Assembly: GCA_031283025.1 (NCBI GenBank) | Contig: JAITCP010000079.1 | Span: forward strand, 1 to 20,071 | Direction: 5' to 3' | DNA length: 20,071 nt | Origin: Spirochaetaceae bacterium | GTDB taxonomy: Bacteria > Spirochaetota > Spirochaetia > Treponematales > Breznakiellaceae | Part shown: positions 1-8,037 of the stretch, piece by piece | Layout: every line of letters starts with the position of its first letter | How positions within the stretch are numbered: the first letter of the stretch is position 1 | Notes under the pieces: generated by a model | Told to the model about the DNA's origin: nothing | The model's database searches: none | The model's input: only the letters and a program-made list of their open reading frames with translations | Made by a program: the position numbers and the translations under genes

Positions 1-210
1 GGCAACAGGTCTAACAATTATGCGTGGTCGGGAATGACGGTTACCACAGGCGGTACATACACAGAACGTAAAGGACTTACCGAAGCCGATGGCGAGGACT
101 GTGCGGAAAAACCCGTGCAGAGTTTTTATGCAGAGACTCTTGGTTGGGATTTCACCGATGTCTGGAAAATGGGCAGTGACGGCTATCCAAAATTGAAATG
201 GCAGAGATAA
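1..210 (+). CDS. Surface/secreted protein, C-terminal fragment (5' end outside window)
   Basis: The frame is open from base 1 to a TAA at 208-210, giving the last 69 residues of a larger protein. The end reads ...LGWDFTDVWKMGSDGYPKLKWQR. This pattern (a Trp-Asp-Phe turn, then VWKM, then GYP.L.W) is typical of the C-terminal capping repeat of GLUG-type or related repeat-rich bacterial surface proteins; that assignment is from memory of the family. The fragment is rich in Thr, Gly and aromatic residues and has no membrane segment. The next gene follows at once on the same strand, so it is probably co-transcribed with the uptake genes downstream. The full length, signal peptide and number of repeats cannot be seen. 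An alternative is the C-terminus of another beta-helical adhesin family. Confidence 0.7.
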   Translation, partial: GNRSNNYAWSGMTVTTGGTYTERKGLTEADGEDCAEKPVQSFYAETLGWDFTDVWKMGSDGYPKLKWQR

Positions 211-338
211 AAGGGAAAAGGGAAGAGGGAAAAATGAACAGTGTTATTGTTCAAAATCATCGCTTGATATTTCCACGCAAAGATAGCAGACAACGATCCC
301 TATTCCCTATTCCCTATTCCCTATTCCCTATTTTCTTT
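202..338. repeat. Inverted-repeat element with five TCCCTAT units, forming the start of a gene
   Basis: A purine-rich arm at about 208-234 (AAAAGGGAAAAGGGAAGAGG) faces a pyrimidine-rich arm at 297-338. The second arm holds five perfect tandem copies of the 7-mer TCCCTAT (297-331) followed by a T/C tract. The arms are roughly complementary, so a large imperfect hairpin is possible. The left arm starts at the stop codon of the upstream gene and supplies the Shine-Dalgarno-like GAGGG before ATG 234. The right arm is translated as Ser-Leu-Phe-Pro-Ile-Pro-Tyr repeats that form the hydrophobic part of the next protein's signal peptide. Confidence 0.7.
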
Positions 339-1037
339 TTTCTTTTTCCCCTACTGTTCTGGTCGTGCGATTATGGGGAACTTGGCGGCGCGGATCAGAC
401 CGATACCTATTTTCCGGGGGAAGCGGCCTTTACGGAGCGTATGGACTTCCTGTGCGGCGTCTGGTATTCCCACGATCCCGGAATCGGGCGGCTTGACGGC
501 TACCGTATCCGCAAGTGGAGTGATTTCACTGCCGCAGACAAAGCAAAAGCGCAAGCCCTTTTTCCCGAACTCAACGTTGACAATCTCCAAACCTGTTCCG
601 AAAAAAAATTCCCGCAAAACAACGATTATGTTCTGCTTTTTGATGACACGGTTTACGGACAACAGGATGATGATTCGAGTGATACTGAAAGCTGGGGCTT
701 CGGCTTTTTGGGTTTGATAAGGGCTGTCAATATTTTTAACGGCGATAAAAACCGCGGCGCGGTTATCATCGAGTATTTTGAAGGAACTGATCCGGCGTGG
801 CTTTCCGATACTCAAGGTCTTGCGCCCAGCGAGAATCCTTTTTTCGGCATTTACTATCGTGTACTTTCACCTAACACCGTTCAAATGGCAAACGCCGTAG
901 ACCTTGCCGCGATGTACGCGGGGAAACATTACTATACCGAACAAAAAACACTCGATCAAGCCGTCAGCACATTTGACGTGGAAAACGAGGCGGAGTTTAT
1001 CAGTTGGGGCGTGGTTATACCGCAGGGCAGGGAGTAG
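234..1037 (+). CDS. Putative lipoprotein of unknown function, upstream of TonB-dependent receptor
   Basis: The product is about 267 residues. I do not recognise the family. The N-terminus is basic and polar, then a Pro/Phe/Leu-rich hydrophobic stretch made from the TCCCTAT repeat, then LLFWSC, with Cys about residue 45 as a plausible but non-canonical spirochaetal lipobox. The mature part is acidic and rich in aromatic residues, with blocks such as GVWYSHDPGIGRLDGYRI near its start; no catalytic motif is evident. I chose ATG 234 because GGAAGAGGGA lies directly upstream; ATG 198 is in frame but has no ribosome binding site and overlaps the upstream gene. The TAG stop is 3 bases before the GTG of the receptor gene, so the two are probably coupled. 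By position it may be an accessory surface lipoprotein of the same uptake system (inference). Confidence 0.72.
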   Translation: MNSVIVQNHRLIFPRKDSRQRSLFPIPYSLFPIFFFLFPLLFWSCDYGELGGADQTDTYFPGEAAFTERMDFLCGVWYSHDPGIGRLDGYRIRKWSDFTAADKAKAQALFPELNVDNLQTCSEKKFPQNNDYVLLFDDTVYGQQDDDSSDTESWGFGFLGLIRAVNIFNGDKNRGAVIIEYFEGTDPAWLSDTQGLAPSENPFFGIYYRVLSPNTVQMANAVDLAAMYAGKHYYTEQKTLDQAVSTFDVENEAEFISWGVVIPQGRE

Positions 1038-1185
1038 GGAGTGGGGAGTAGGGTTATTATTAAAAAACACAGCGTGTTTCTTTCTCGCTCAGAACAACGC
1101 TCTCAACTCCCTATTCCCCACTCCCCATTCCCCATTCCCCGTTCCTCATTCCCCACTCCCCTCTCCCTGCTCCCTATTGTTTTTT
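1024..1185. repeat. Inverted-repeat element (GGGAGT-type purine arm, CTCCCC-type pyrimidine arm) at the receptor start
   Basis: The left arm at 1024-1053 is a run of GGGAGTA/GGGAGTG units. The right arm at 1107-1180 is a run of ATTCCCC/ACTCCCC/CTCCCTG units on the same strand, so the arms are largely complementary. Between them is a short AAACAC-AGC-GTGTTT hairpin (about 1066-1080). The left arm contains the stop codon of the upstream gene, the GGAG ribosome binding site (1031-1034) and the GTG start (1041). The right arm encodes a Pro/Ser/Phe-rich stretch just before the signal-peptide core. Similar GGGAGTAGGGAGT repeats are familiar from other bacteria such as cyanobacteria (recollection, not checked). 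Confidence 0.72.
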
Positions 1186-3182
1186 TGTTATTTGCAATGT
1201 TTCTTTGCCCCCTTGCCGGTCAGGAAACAGGCGGGGAGCGGCACGATGATAATTACGATGATTTTCTTGATTTCGGCGAATCCCCCAGAGCCATCACAGT
1301 TACCGGAACTCCCGAAACAACCCAGCAGAAAACGGTTATTGATAAAGAAACTATCGAAAAAAGCGGCGCCAGGGATTTAGCCGCTTTGCTTGAAGAAGAA
1401 ATTGATATGAGTATTGTCCGTTACGGGGGATACGGCAATAAAACCGAAATGAACCTGCGTGGTTTCGATACTGAACGCATCGCTATTCTGATAGACGGCG
1501 TTCCGGCCAACTCCCCCCGTTCCGGCGAATTTGACATAAGCCGGATCGACCTTAATAATGTCGAGCGGATAGAAGTGATATACGGCGGCTCGGATACCAA
1601 ATACAATGTGTCGGGCGCGCTGGGCGGGGTTATCAATATCATTACCATTAAAAAACAAAACCCCGGCCTGACTCTTGGGGTAACCTTTTCCAACACCGGT
1701 TATATGCCCGGAAAATACAACAAACGCCACGCAATGGGGGCAATCGGTGAACCGGAATTTGTTGACCTTGTTGATATGCAGAGCATCAACCTTTCGGCGG
1801 GATACGGAGCGGAAAAGTTTTCATGGAAGAGTTCTCTTTTTGGCAACAGCGCCGGCAACCATTACCTGTACAAAGACGACTATGGTTTTGCGCGGCGCAA
1901 AGTCAGCAACGAAGTCCTTGACGGCGGCGGAAATTTTCAGCTAATGTTTGCCCTGCCAAAAGACGCTTCAATACTTTCCGATACCAAACTGTACTACGCT
2001 CGCCGTAATTTTCCCATAACGATGAATTCTGTTGGTTCCGCCATTGCCACGGATTTGACTGTAAACGAAAACATCATATTTGCCGCTCCCGTTATCTTTC
2101 GGGACGACTTGGCGGCAGAAGGATCGATGAGCTATCAGGCTTCCCATACCGCTTACGGCGCCAACATATCAGGTTACGATCATTACCTTACCGCCATAAA
2201 CCGGTGGGGCTGGTATCCCTCTCAGAAAATCACCGTCCGTTCAGGAATTGACTGGCGTTTTTTGTTTATCAATACGGACAGCCCCACCGAGCTGCAACCG
2301 GTAAAAACAGGCAATCAGGGCGGACTGTATATTACAGGCGAGTATAAACCCCTGAAAAACCTGTTACTGGTTGGATCGGTAAAGACTGTTACAGACGCAA
2401 AGCAGATAGTGGCGGTTCCCAAACTTGGATTGAACTGGCAGGTGCGGCCATTTTTTACCTTGAAAAACAATTACTTTCGCAGTTTTAAATTTCCGGATTT
2501 CGACGACCTGTACTATCGCAGTCCGGACAATGTATTTGTAGGCAACCCGAACCTTAAACCGGAAGACGGCTGTGGCGCTGACCTTATTGGTGAATTTATG
2601 CTTGAGAAATATTTTTCGCTTGTTTCAACGGTGTTTTGGCAGTGGACGACAGACTCTATTCACTGGGTAAAAAGTCAGGGAGGCAGGTGGAGCCCCGAAA
2701 ACGCGGGAACAGCGTGTTTTACCGGCGCGGATTTCCGCCCGGTTTTCACTTTGCCCCTGGACAAAGGGAATTTCACCTCCCTTAAAATCGGGGCAAGTTA
2801 CCAGTTTCAGTTCAGTTGGCTTATGAACGGCGGCCTTGATTTTGAAAACAGTTTTCGCATTCCCTATATGCCAACGCATATCATAGGCGGCACTGTTGAT
2901 CTTGCGTGGAAGACAGGCTCTGTTTTTATCTCGGCGCATTACGAATCCACGCGCTACGCTGACACGATGAACCAGATGGCGCTTGACCCGCATTGTGTAG
3001 TCCATGCGACACTCAACCAGAAGGCGGGAAAACACCTTACGTTTTTTGCATCCCTGCGGAATATCCTTAATACGCAATACGAGTCCTTTGCCAGTTACTA
3101 TATGCCCGGCATATCTTTGGTATGCGGCATCCGGTCAAAATTTAACTTAAATACAAATAAAGGAGATAGCAAAAATGAATGA
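1041..3182 (+). CDS. TonB-dependent outer-membrane receptor (cobalamin/iron-chelate type)
   Basis: The 713-residue product has a long N-region translated from the repeat element, a hydrophobic core (about 44-58, LLPIVFLLFAMFLCP) and likely cleavage near AGQ (59-61). A TonB-box-like ITVTG is at about 85-89. The plug domain follows to about 205, with the conserved blocks LRGFDTERIAILIDGVP and VERIEVIYGGSDTKY..GALGGVINI. The rest is an outer-membrane barrel of alternating hydrophobic strands with aromatic girdles, including the NPNLKPEDG motif typical of the family. It should bind a scarce chelate outside the cell and import it using TonB energy. The start is GTG 1041 with GGAG 6 bases upstream; GTG 1074 is possible. 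The last strand (GISLVCGIRSKFNL) is followed by a polar tail of about 10 residues that overlaps the next gene by 8 bases. The substrate cannot be read from sequence; the adjacent BtuF/FecB-like protein suggests cobalamin, haem or a siderophore. Confidence 0.93.
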   Translation: MGSRVIIKKHSVFLSRSEQRSQLPIPHSPFPIPRSSFPTPLSLLPIVFLLFAMFLCPLAGQETGGERHDDNYDDFLDFGESPRAITVTGTPETTQQKTVIDKETIEKSGARDLAALLEEEIDMSIVRYGGYGNKTEMNLRGFDTERIAILIDGVPANSPRSGEFDISRIDLNNVERIEVIYGGSDTKYNVSGALGGVINIITIKKQNPGLTLGVTFSNTGYMPGKYNKRHAMGAIGEPEFVDLVDMQSINLSAGYGAEKFSWKSSLFGNSAGNHYLYKDDYGFARRKVSNEVLDGGGNFQLMFALPKDASILSDTKLYYARRNFPITMNSVGSAIATDLTVNENIIFAAPVIFRDDLAAEGSMSYQASHTAYGANISGYDHYLTAINRWGWYPSQKITVRSGIDWRFLFINTDSPTELQPVKTGNQGGLYITGEYKPLKNLLLVGSVKTVTDAKQIVAVPKLGLNWQVRPFFTLKNNYFRSFKFPDFDDLYYRSPDNVFVGNPNLKPEDGCGADLIGEFMLEKYFSLVSTVFWQWTTDSIHWVKSQGGRWSPENAGTACFTGADFRPVFTLPLDKGNFTSLKIGASYQFQFSWLMNGGLDFENSFRIPYMPTHIIGGTVDLAWKTGSVFISAHYESTRYADTMNQMALDPHCVVHATLNQKAGKHLTFFASLRNILNTQYESFASYYMPGISLVCGIRSKFNLNTNKGDSKNE

Positions 3183-4152
3183 AAAAAGAATTTCTGCAAC
3201 GAACCGATACGAACCAACAATAATATTTCAGAGGATATGTTCGTGGTGTTTGTGTGGTTCGTGGTTACTAATCTTATTATTATTTATTTCAGGATGCGGC
3301 GCGGCAAAGAGTAAAGAAATAACTAATCGTGCATCCGTTAACACGCCGGGGATTAACCGGATCATATCAGCCGCCCCTTCCTATACGGAAATAATCGCAG
3401 GGCTTGGACTGGCGGACAGGTTAATCGCCGTAGACAAATACTCCCGCGACATTGAAGGTGTCAGGGCAGATTTGCCGGAGATTGATTTTTTTTATCCGGA
3501 CATTGAAGCAATCGCCGAATTACAACCGGACATTATTATCTCCGGGGAAATCAACACCAACGGCAGCGCCGATACGCCGTTCAACTTTTTCCGGCGCATA
3601 AACATTACCGTACTGGAGCTTTCGACCTGCAACAGTATCGCCGAGATTTACCGCGACATTGCCGCCATTGCAAACGCGCTGGGGGCGGGCGAAAGGGGGG
3701 AAGCGCTTATTTTTGAGATGAAGACTCAAATAGAGGCGATTGCCGCCAATGCGCAAAACATAGCGCGCAGTACGGGCGCAAACCGTGTAACGAGCGTTTA
3801 TTTTGAAATTGCCCCGGCTCCCAATATGATCAGTTTTGGCGGGAACACCTACCTTAATGAAATGATAGAAATTACCGGAGCGCGGAATATTTTTGCCGGT
3901 GAAAAACGGTGGTTCACCCCCGGAGCAGAAGCGATCATCAGCGCCAACCCCGACGTGATCTTTATACTTTCCGGCAATGCCGCCGAAACGGAATTCGCCG
4001 TGGCGGAACTAAAAAACCGCCCGGGCTTTACCGCGCTTAACGCGGTCCGGCAAAACAGGATTTATCCCATTGACGCAAACAGCGCTTCACGCTCTTCCCA
4101 AAACATTACCGCGGCGTTAGAGGAAATGTGCCGGGCAATGTATTACCAATGA
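3175..4152 (+). CDS. BtuF/FecB-family substrate-binding lipoprotein of an ABC importer
   Basis: The product is 325 residues. The signal region ends in LLLFISGC with lipobox Cys 41. The body matches the helical-backbone class III binding-protein fold: RIISAAPSYTEIIAGLGLADRLIAV near the start, then DIEAIAELQPDIIIS, a linker helix, a second lobe with GGNTYLNEMIEITGARNIFAG, AIISANPDVIFI, and the closing RIYPID block. These are hallmarks of BtuF/FecB proteins that carry cobalamin, haem or iron chelates to an inner-membrane permease. The start is ATG 3175 with AGGAG 9 bases upstream, overlapping the receptor gene by 8 bases. No permease or ATPase gene follows, so it must use a transporter encoded elsewhere. 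The region before the hydrophobic core contains a palindromic element (3199-3267). The 3' end overlaps the convergent gene by 10 bases. Confidence 0.9.
   Translation: MNEKRISATNRYEPTIIFQRICSWCLCGSWLLILLLFISGCGAAKSKEITNRASVNTPGINRIISAAPSYTEIIAGLGLADRLIAVDKYSRDIEGVRADLPEIDFFYPDIEAIAELQPDIIISGEINTNGSADTPFNFFRRINITVLELSTCNSIAEIYRDIAAIANALGAGERGEALIFEMKTQIEAIAANAQNIARSTGANRVTSVYFEIAPAPNMISFGGNTYLNEMIEITGARNIFAGEKRWFTPGAEAIISANPDVIFILSGNAAETEFAVAELKNRPGFTALNAVRQNRIYPIDANSASRSSQNITAALEEMCRAMYYQ
3199..3267. repeat. Inverted repeat (ACGAACC / GGTTCGT) inside the signal-peptide coding region
   Basis: ACGAACCA at 3209-3216 pairs with TGGTTCGT at 3255-3262, and ACGAAC at 3199-3204 pairs with GTTCGT at 3239-3244. 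The right side also carries the direct repeat GTTCGTGG (3239-3246 and 3257-3264). The element encodes the residues between the start codon and the hydrophobic core of the binding lipoprotein. Its GTTCGTGGTTA ending resembles the CTCCGTGGTTA ending of the element near 15378. Confidence 0.55.
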
Positions 4153-5639
4153 TAAAAGAAATAGACCGGTATGGTGATCGTCCGCGGTTCCCCGCCGTTT
4201 CTTTCGCCGGTGCCGTGGCCGTATGCAATGCCAACGCTGACAGAACCGGACTTGAAGACGGGCATCTCAAAGGCCAGACCGGCCCCAAACCGCAGCCTTT
4301 CCGCATCTTCCCAGTGTTCGGAATTTTCATTGGGGTTTGTGCCGCCAATGTCCACGGTGTTTCTGCCAATGTAATTAAGCCCCGCGCTGACGGTAATAGT
4401 ACCAAGTTCCGGAATTGTATAAGAAGGCCACAGGTGGAAGGACAGCCGTAAAGGGTTGGTTATTGCGGCATTAACGCCCTGATATGTGCCCTTCCAGCTT
4501 CTGAACATATCCCCGTCCGCCCGGAAGTTCAGAGCCAGTTTTCCATCCATCAACTCGTAAAAAGAAACGCCAAAACCAAAGCCTATTCCGCCCCAGTAAG
4601 TTCCGGTGTTTTCCAGCCTTATATACTTATTTGCTTCATTATCGTAAGTATCAGTTATCCAGTTTGAAACCGGAAGCCATGATTTCACGCCGAGGTCAAG
4701 AGCAAATCCCGGTATGCCCAGCCAGGCGAAGGCCGCTTCAATACGGGGAGCGCTGACGCCTACCCTATACCTGTGGGCTTCTACATCAACTTTATTATCC
4801 CCCTCGGTCCAGTTCACCATTCCGCCGGGATTGGCCCCTATGTACTGAATGCGAGCATGGAGCAAATCGGGAACCTCGTAACCTACAGTCAGCCAAGTTC
4901 TTTGAAACACTCGGAACGCCCGGTTGGCATTGCGGTTTACGTTATCCTCTCCAAAGTCGTTGAGCTTGTCCGCACCGTTAGTAAGAAGATTCCCGCCCGG
5001 CCAGGTATCGTCATAATCAGCTTCAGAAAAGCCCATTCCAAATTGTGGGACAAAGAGGCCGATGGTAAGGCCATCCAATCCGGTTGGAGTATATTTCGCA
5101 AGAACGCCGATTCCCCCGCTGTAGAAATAACTGAAAATGTTGTTATAGTCAAACATTCCGGCAGACCAGGCGGAAAGCCAGTAGTCGCCAATATAGCCGG
5201 TCTGCGAAGTATCTACGATTCTGCCCACATTAAACTTTAGCCATTCCGCGGGCTTCCACCAGATTTCTCCGTAATCCCCAAGCCTTACTTCCAGCGCATT
5301 GGGGTTGCGGGTGTTCGGACTGTTGGGATTATTCCCCGCAGGCTGATCCCAAAGGTTCGCCCCGTTATTGGTATAAAGGAACCAAATATCCGTTCTGAAT
5401 CCGGCTTTGTCTTCATAATTGCCGGAAAGATTAAGCCGCGTCCGGATTCCGTACAGCGCCCCGTTTCCCCCTATACCGGCGCCGAGCCACATATTGCCCT
5501 CATCCTCTACAGTATCACGGGTAACAATCTGCAAGGGTACAAGAACTATATCCGCGCCGCCGTTTACGTTTAATTGCGCGAACAATCCGGCGGCGCAGAA
5601 TACGAGCAAGATGACAAGAGCAATTTTCTTTTTCAGCAT
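4143..5639 (-). CDS. Predicted outer-membrane beta-barrel protein, function unknown
   Basis: The product is 498 residues with a clean signal peptide (MLKKKIALVILLVFCAAGLF, cleavage after LFA before Gln 23). The mature chain alternates polar and hydrophobic residues, is rich in Gly, Trp, Tyr and Phe, and ends in aromatic residues (VYFFYHW), as expected for a barrel recognised by the BAM machinery. There are no lipobox or cytoplasmic motifs. The start is ATG 5637-5639 (complement) with AAGGAAG upstream, 12 bases after the Big-domain gene, so it is the last gene of the minus-strand surface operon. Specificity is not evident; it could be a porin or a surface-exposed barrel. Its stop lies inside the end of the convergent binding-protein gene. 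Confidence 0.82.
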   Translation of the reverse strand: MLKKKIALVILLVFCAAGLFAQLNVNGGADIVLVPLQIVTRDTVEDEGNMWLGAGIGGNGALYGIRTRLNLSGNYEDKAGFRTDIWFLYTNNGANLWDQPAGNNPNSPNTRNPNALEVRLGDYGEIWWKPAEWLKFNVGRIVDTSQTGYIGDYWLSAWSAGMFDYNNIFSYFYSGGIGVLAKYTPTGLDGLTIGLFVPQFGMGFSEADYDDTWPGGNLLTNGADKLNDFGEDNVNRNANRAFRVFQRTWLTVGYEVPDLLHARIQYIGANPGGMVNWTEGDNKVDVEAHRYRVGVSAPRIEAAFAWLGIPGFALDLGVKSWLPVSNWITDTYDNEANKYIRLENTGTYWGGIGFGFGVSFYELMDGKLALNFRADGDMFRSWKGTYQGVNAAITNPLRLSFHLWPSYTIPELGTITVSAGLNYIGRNTVDIGGTNPNENSEHWEDAERLRFGAGLAFEMPVFKSGSVSVGIAYGHGTGERNGGEPRTITIPVYFFYHW

Positions 5640-5651
5640 TTCACTTCCTTT

Positions 5652-6965
5652 TTATGCATCCGGTATATCGATATTAATATCACTGCTTGAATCAACCTGA
5701 ATGATAATCTCTTTTTTCACGGTTGAATTTGCGCTTGAAACCACAGTAAGCCTGAACTTTCCGAATAACTCCTGCCCGTTCACGGTCAACTTTCCGTCCT
5801 GATCAATTCCGGTTGTGCCGGCTGCGGGTTTCAAAGTCTTCTGTTCGTTTTCTCCGGCATCATCAGTAAACCATACCTTTATTTCTCTTGAACCGGGAAT
5901 GCGTTCTACAGGCTTTGGCTCATATATTAAGAAATAGTTATCCGTTTCCTCACCCGTCCAATACCACGTATTATATTCAGCGGTTTCATCATCCAGGTCT
6001 ATCTCTAAATCCAAAGACCCCCAGCCGCTTAGATATTCACCTTTATCATTTGGCCTAATATCCAAAAGACTGATTAGGTAGGTTAATCTTTCAATCTTCC
6101 ATGTAACGGCCTGATCGATTTTTCCGGTTCCGGTAACTACCGCCCGGAAGGATTCGCTGTCCGCTGTTTTAATCTTTCTTGGATTTTTGAGATCGCTGGT
6201 TATATTGTTGCCTCTTTGATCGAATATAACCACGCCGGTAACGGTTGGCTCTTTGACGGTAACGGTTACTTCGCCGATCTTGTCTGCGTCCCATTTGGAA
6301 ACCGCCTGTACCTTAAATGACGCTAACGTTTCGTTCTGCGCCACGCGGAGCTGCGCCACACCGTTGTTATCAATAGTGATAGTAGTGGCTTCGCTCTTGT
6401 CCGCATTATCAATTGACCATGTAATAGCATTAATAGCATCGCTGATAAAGTCTTTGCCGATAACTTTTGCGGTAAACTCTATTGTTCCGCCCGGACCGAC
6501 ATCAACTTTTTCCTGCCAGGGAATGACCCAGGGTTCCCGAAGCGATATTTCCACTTTGTCAACAAAGGGGATGGGAATGATAACTGTTACCGTTCCACTC
6601 TTGTCCGGATCAGTATTTGATGTCGCCCGTACCGTGAGCGTTTCAAGGGCTTCGTTCTCCGCTACAAAGAGGTATGCCACACCTTCTGCATTAGTATGGA
6701 TACGAGTGTCCCGGTGTTTGCCCTCCTCGTCGATTGACCATGTAACAGCTTTGTCAGTTGTTCCTTTTACCGATACCAGGAAGGTTACTTCTCCGCCCCG
6801 TAAAACTTTAGGATCGGAAGAATTGAGGCGAACCTGTACCGTGATGGCTGCGGGTTCATCGGGCGGAATGACATCGCCCGGACCGTTATCACAACCCGCC
6901 ATTACGGAAACGATTGCCGCGGCAAGGGCTATCCTGAAAAATACAGGTTCAAATATGTTCCTCAT
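5652..6965 (-). CDS. Big (bacterial Ig-like) domain surface lipoprotein
   Basis: The product is 437 residues. The signal peptide ends in VMAGC with lipobox Cys 25. Three successive Ig-like modules follow at about 41-131, 134-238 and 241-430. The first two share the pattern VTWSID...A..GVA.L.VA.NE.L....V.A.S..D..K.G.VTV, typical of Big_2-like folds that act as extracellular stalks or adhesion modules. The third module is longer and acidic, with an inserted segment around 300-360 rich in Asp/Glu/Tyr. No catalytic residues are seen. The start ATG has a near-perfect Shine-Dalgarno (AAGGAGG) and lies 11 bases after the preceding gene, so it is in an operon with both neighbours. Likely location is the outer membrane or cell surface. 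Confidence 0.87.
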   Translation of the reverse strand: MRNIFEPVFFRIALAAAIVSVMAGCDNGPGDVIPPDEPAAITVQVRLNSSDPKVLRGGEVTFLVSVKGTTDKAVTWSIDEEGKHRDTRIHTNAEGVAYLFVAENEALETLTVRATSNTDPDKSGTVTVIIPIPFVDKVEISLREPWVIPWQEKVDVGPGGTIEFTAKVIGKDFISDAINAITWSIDNADKSEATTITIDNNGVAQLRVAQNETLASFKVQAVSKWDADKIGEVTVTVKEPTVTGVVIFDQRGNNITSDLKNPRKIKTADSESFRAVVTGTGKIDQAVTWKIERLTYLISLLDIRPNDKGEYLSGWGSLDLEIDLDDETAEYNTWYWTGEETDNYFLIYEPKPVERIPGSREIKVWFTDDAGENEQKTLKPAAGTTGIDQDGKLTVNGQELFGKFRLTVVSSANSTVKKEIIIQVDSSSDINIDIPDA

Positions 6966-6976
6966 AGTATGCCTCC

Positions 6977-7891
6977 TTAAAAACCAAAATCATCTTTTAA
7001 CTTGAAATAATTGAAGATATAGGGACCGTATTCGGAATTTTCCCTTAAGGTAAGTTTGTTCTTGCCTTCCGCAACGGTTGTATAATCAAAGTAGAGGTCT
7101 TTGTCCTCCACTATGGAGTAATCATAGGTCTGAGCCGCGAGCGTTACTAAAAAGTATCTCAAGGCTGATATTATGAAGGACTGGTCTTCCAAAGTTTGGG
7201 CTTTCCCCGCCGCTTTTTCAAAAAAGTTTCTTGCCTCCTCCAGCGTAAACCACCAGTTTTCAATATCATAAGCCGGGGTTTTTATCAGAGTCAGATCAAA
7301 TAACTCCAAAAGGTTGACAGTTAAGCGTTCTTCTACAAAAGTGGAAATACTGGAACCGTGGACATGGGTTGGAGTTGTCGTTAACACATTGGAACCCGGA
7401 AGGTTGCGGTTGCTGATAGTATACGTGCCTTTGGTTCCCATTATCTCTATATAGTCGCCCTCTATAATTTTGGGGTTTCCTTTCCGGGGTTTCCCGCCGC
7501 TGAATATAACCGCGCTTCCGTATTCGGGAAAGGGCGTCCATCTTCCCTCTATCTCCTCCGGTATGCCGAGCGAATTACGGTAATATTCCGTTGTGTCTAC
7601 GGTCAGGCAGGCGCCATTCAGGTTATACGGCAGCGTTTCGGGCGTGTAACCGGAGCGGTTAAAGGTTATATACCCTCCACCGGCGTTATACGTTCCTGTC
7701 TCAACGCCGCCCGTTACCGGCGTTCTGGTAAATTTACCGTTGATAAATTCCAACTGCGCCCCGCTTACGGCGATCCACGTTCCGTCAAGGAGGGCGTCCG
7801 CTGCCGGCAAATCGCAGGCCGCTACAACAAAGACAAGCATTACGGCAAATATTACGCCGCAAACGGCGCTTAACAAGTTTTTTTTATACAT
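6977..7891 (-). CDS. Lipoprotein with two lipocalin-like segments, function unknown
   Basis: The product is 304 residues with a signal peptide ending in VFVVAAC (lipobox Cys 26). The mature chain begins with LLDGTWIAVSGAQLEFINGKF, and a second related segment starts near residue 113 (EEIEGRWTPFPEYGSAVIF). Each looks like the start of a small beta-barrel of the lipocalin-like type often found in treponemal lipoproteins (family knowledge; weak similarity by eye). The C-terminal 100 residues are more helical and carry no motif I recognise. A purine-rich GGGAGAAAA precedes the ATG. It is the first of three closely spaced minus-strand genes and is separated from the upstream beta-helix gene by repeat DNA. 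Confidence 0.8.
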   Translation of the reverse strand: MYKKNLLSAVCGVIFAVMLVFVVAACDLPAADALLDGTWIAVSGAQLEFINGKFTRTPVTGGVETGTYNAGGGYITFNRSGYTPETLPYNLNGACLTVDTTEYYRNSLGIPEEIEGRWTPFPEYGSAVIFSGGKPRKGNPKIIEGDYIEIMGTKGTYTISNRNLPGSNVLTTTPTHVHGSSISTFVEERLTVNLLELFDLTLIKTPAYDIENWWFTLEEARNFFEKAAGKAQTLEDQSFIISALRYFLVTLAAQTYDYSIVEDKDLYFDYTTVAEGKNKLTLRENSEYGPYIFNYFKLKDDFGF

Positions 7892-7917
7892 GGTTTTCTC
7901 CCCGATAATAAAGGGTG

Positions 7918-8036
7918 GGAACCTCTAAAAACCGGTTGTTTTTAGAGGTTCCTTTGCAGTTTCTCGCCCTTTGGGCTGCGAAACATGCGTTTTTCAGCGG
8001 TAAAATCTCTAAAAACTGAAGTTTTTAGAGATTCCC
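7918..8036 (+). repeat. 118-bp hairpin element, copy 1
   Basis: Three stem-loops lie in a row. The first is a perfect 15-bp stem (7918-7932 with 7938-7952, loop CGGTT). The second is imperfect at 7959-7984 (GTTTC...GAAAC outer, GCCC-TTT-GGGC inner). The third is a perfect 13-bp stem (8004-8016 with 8021-8033, loop TGAA). The whole unit recurs as the reverse complement at 19954-20071, with only two substitutions and one single-base indel by eye. It lies between the beta-helix and lipocalin-like lipoprotein genes, in the part of the minus strand that would be transcribed between them. Confidence 0.9.
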
Positions 8037-8037
8037 G

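Noticed and set aside
904..1380. 158-codon open frame on the plus strand
   Set aside because: It runs across the end of the lipoprotein gene and the start of the TonB receptor in another frame and has no family features.
6253..7005. 250-codon open frame on the plus strand
   Set aside because: It is antisense to the Big-domain lipoprotein, which has a signal peptide, a strong ribosome binding site and domain repeats; the plus-strand product has no recognisable feature.
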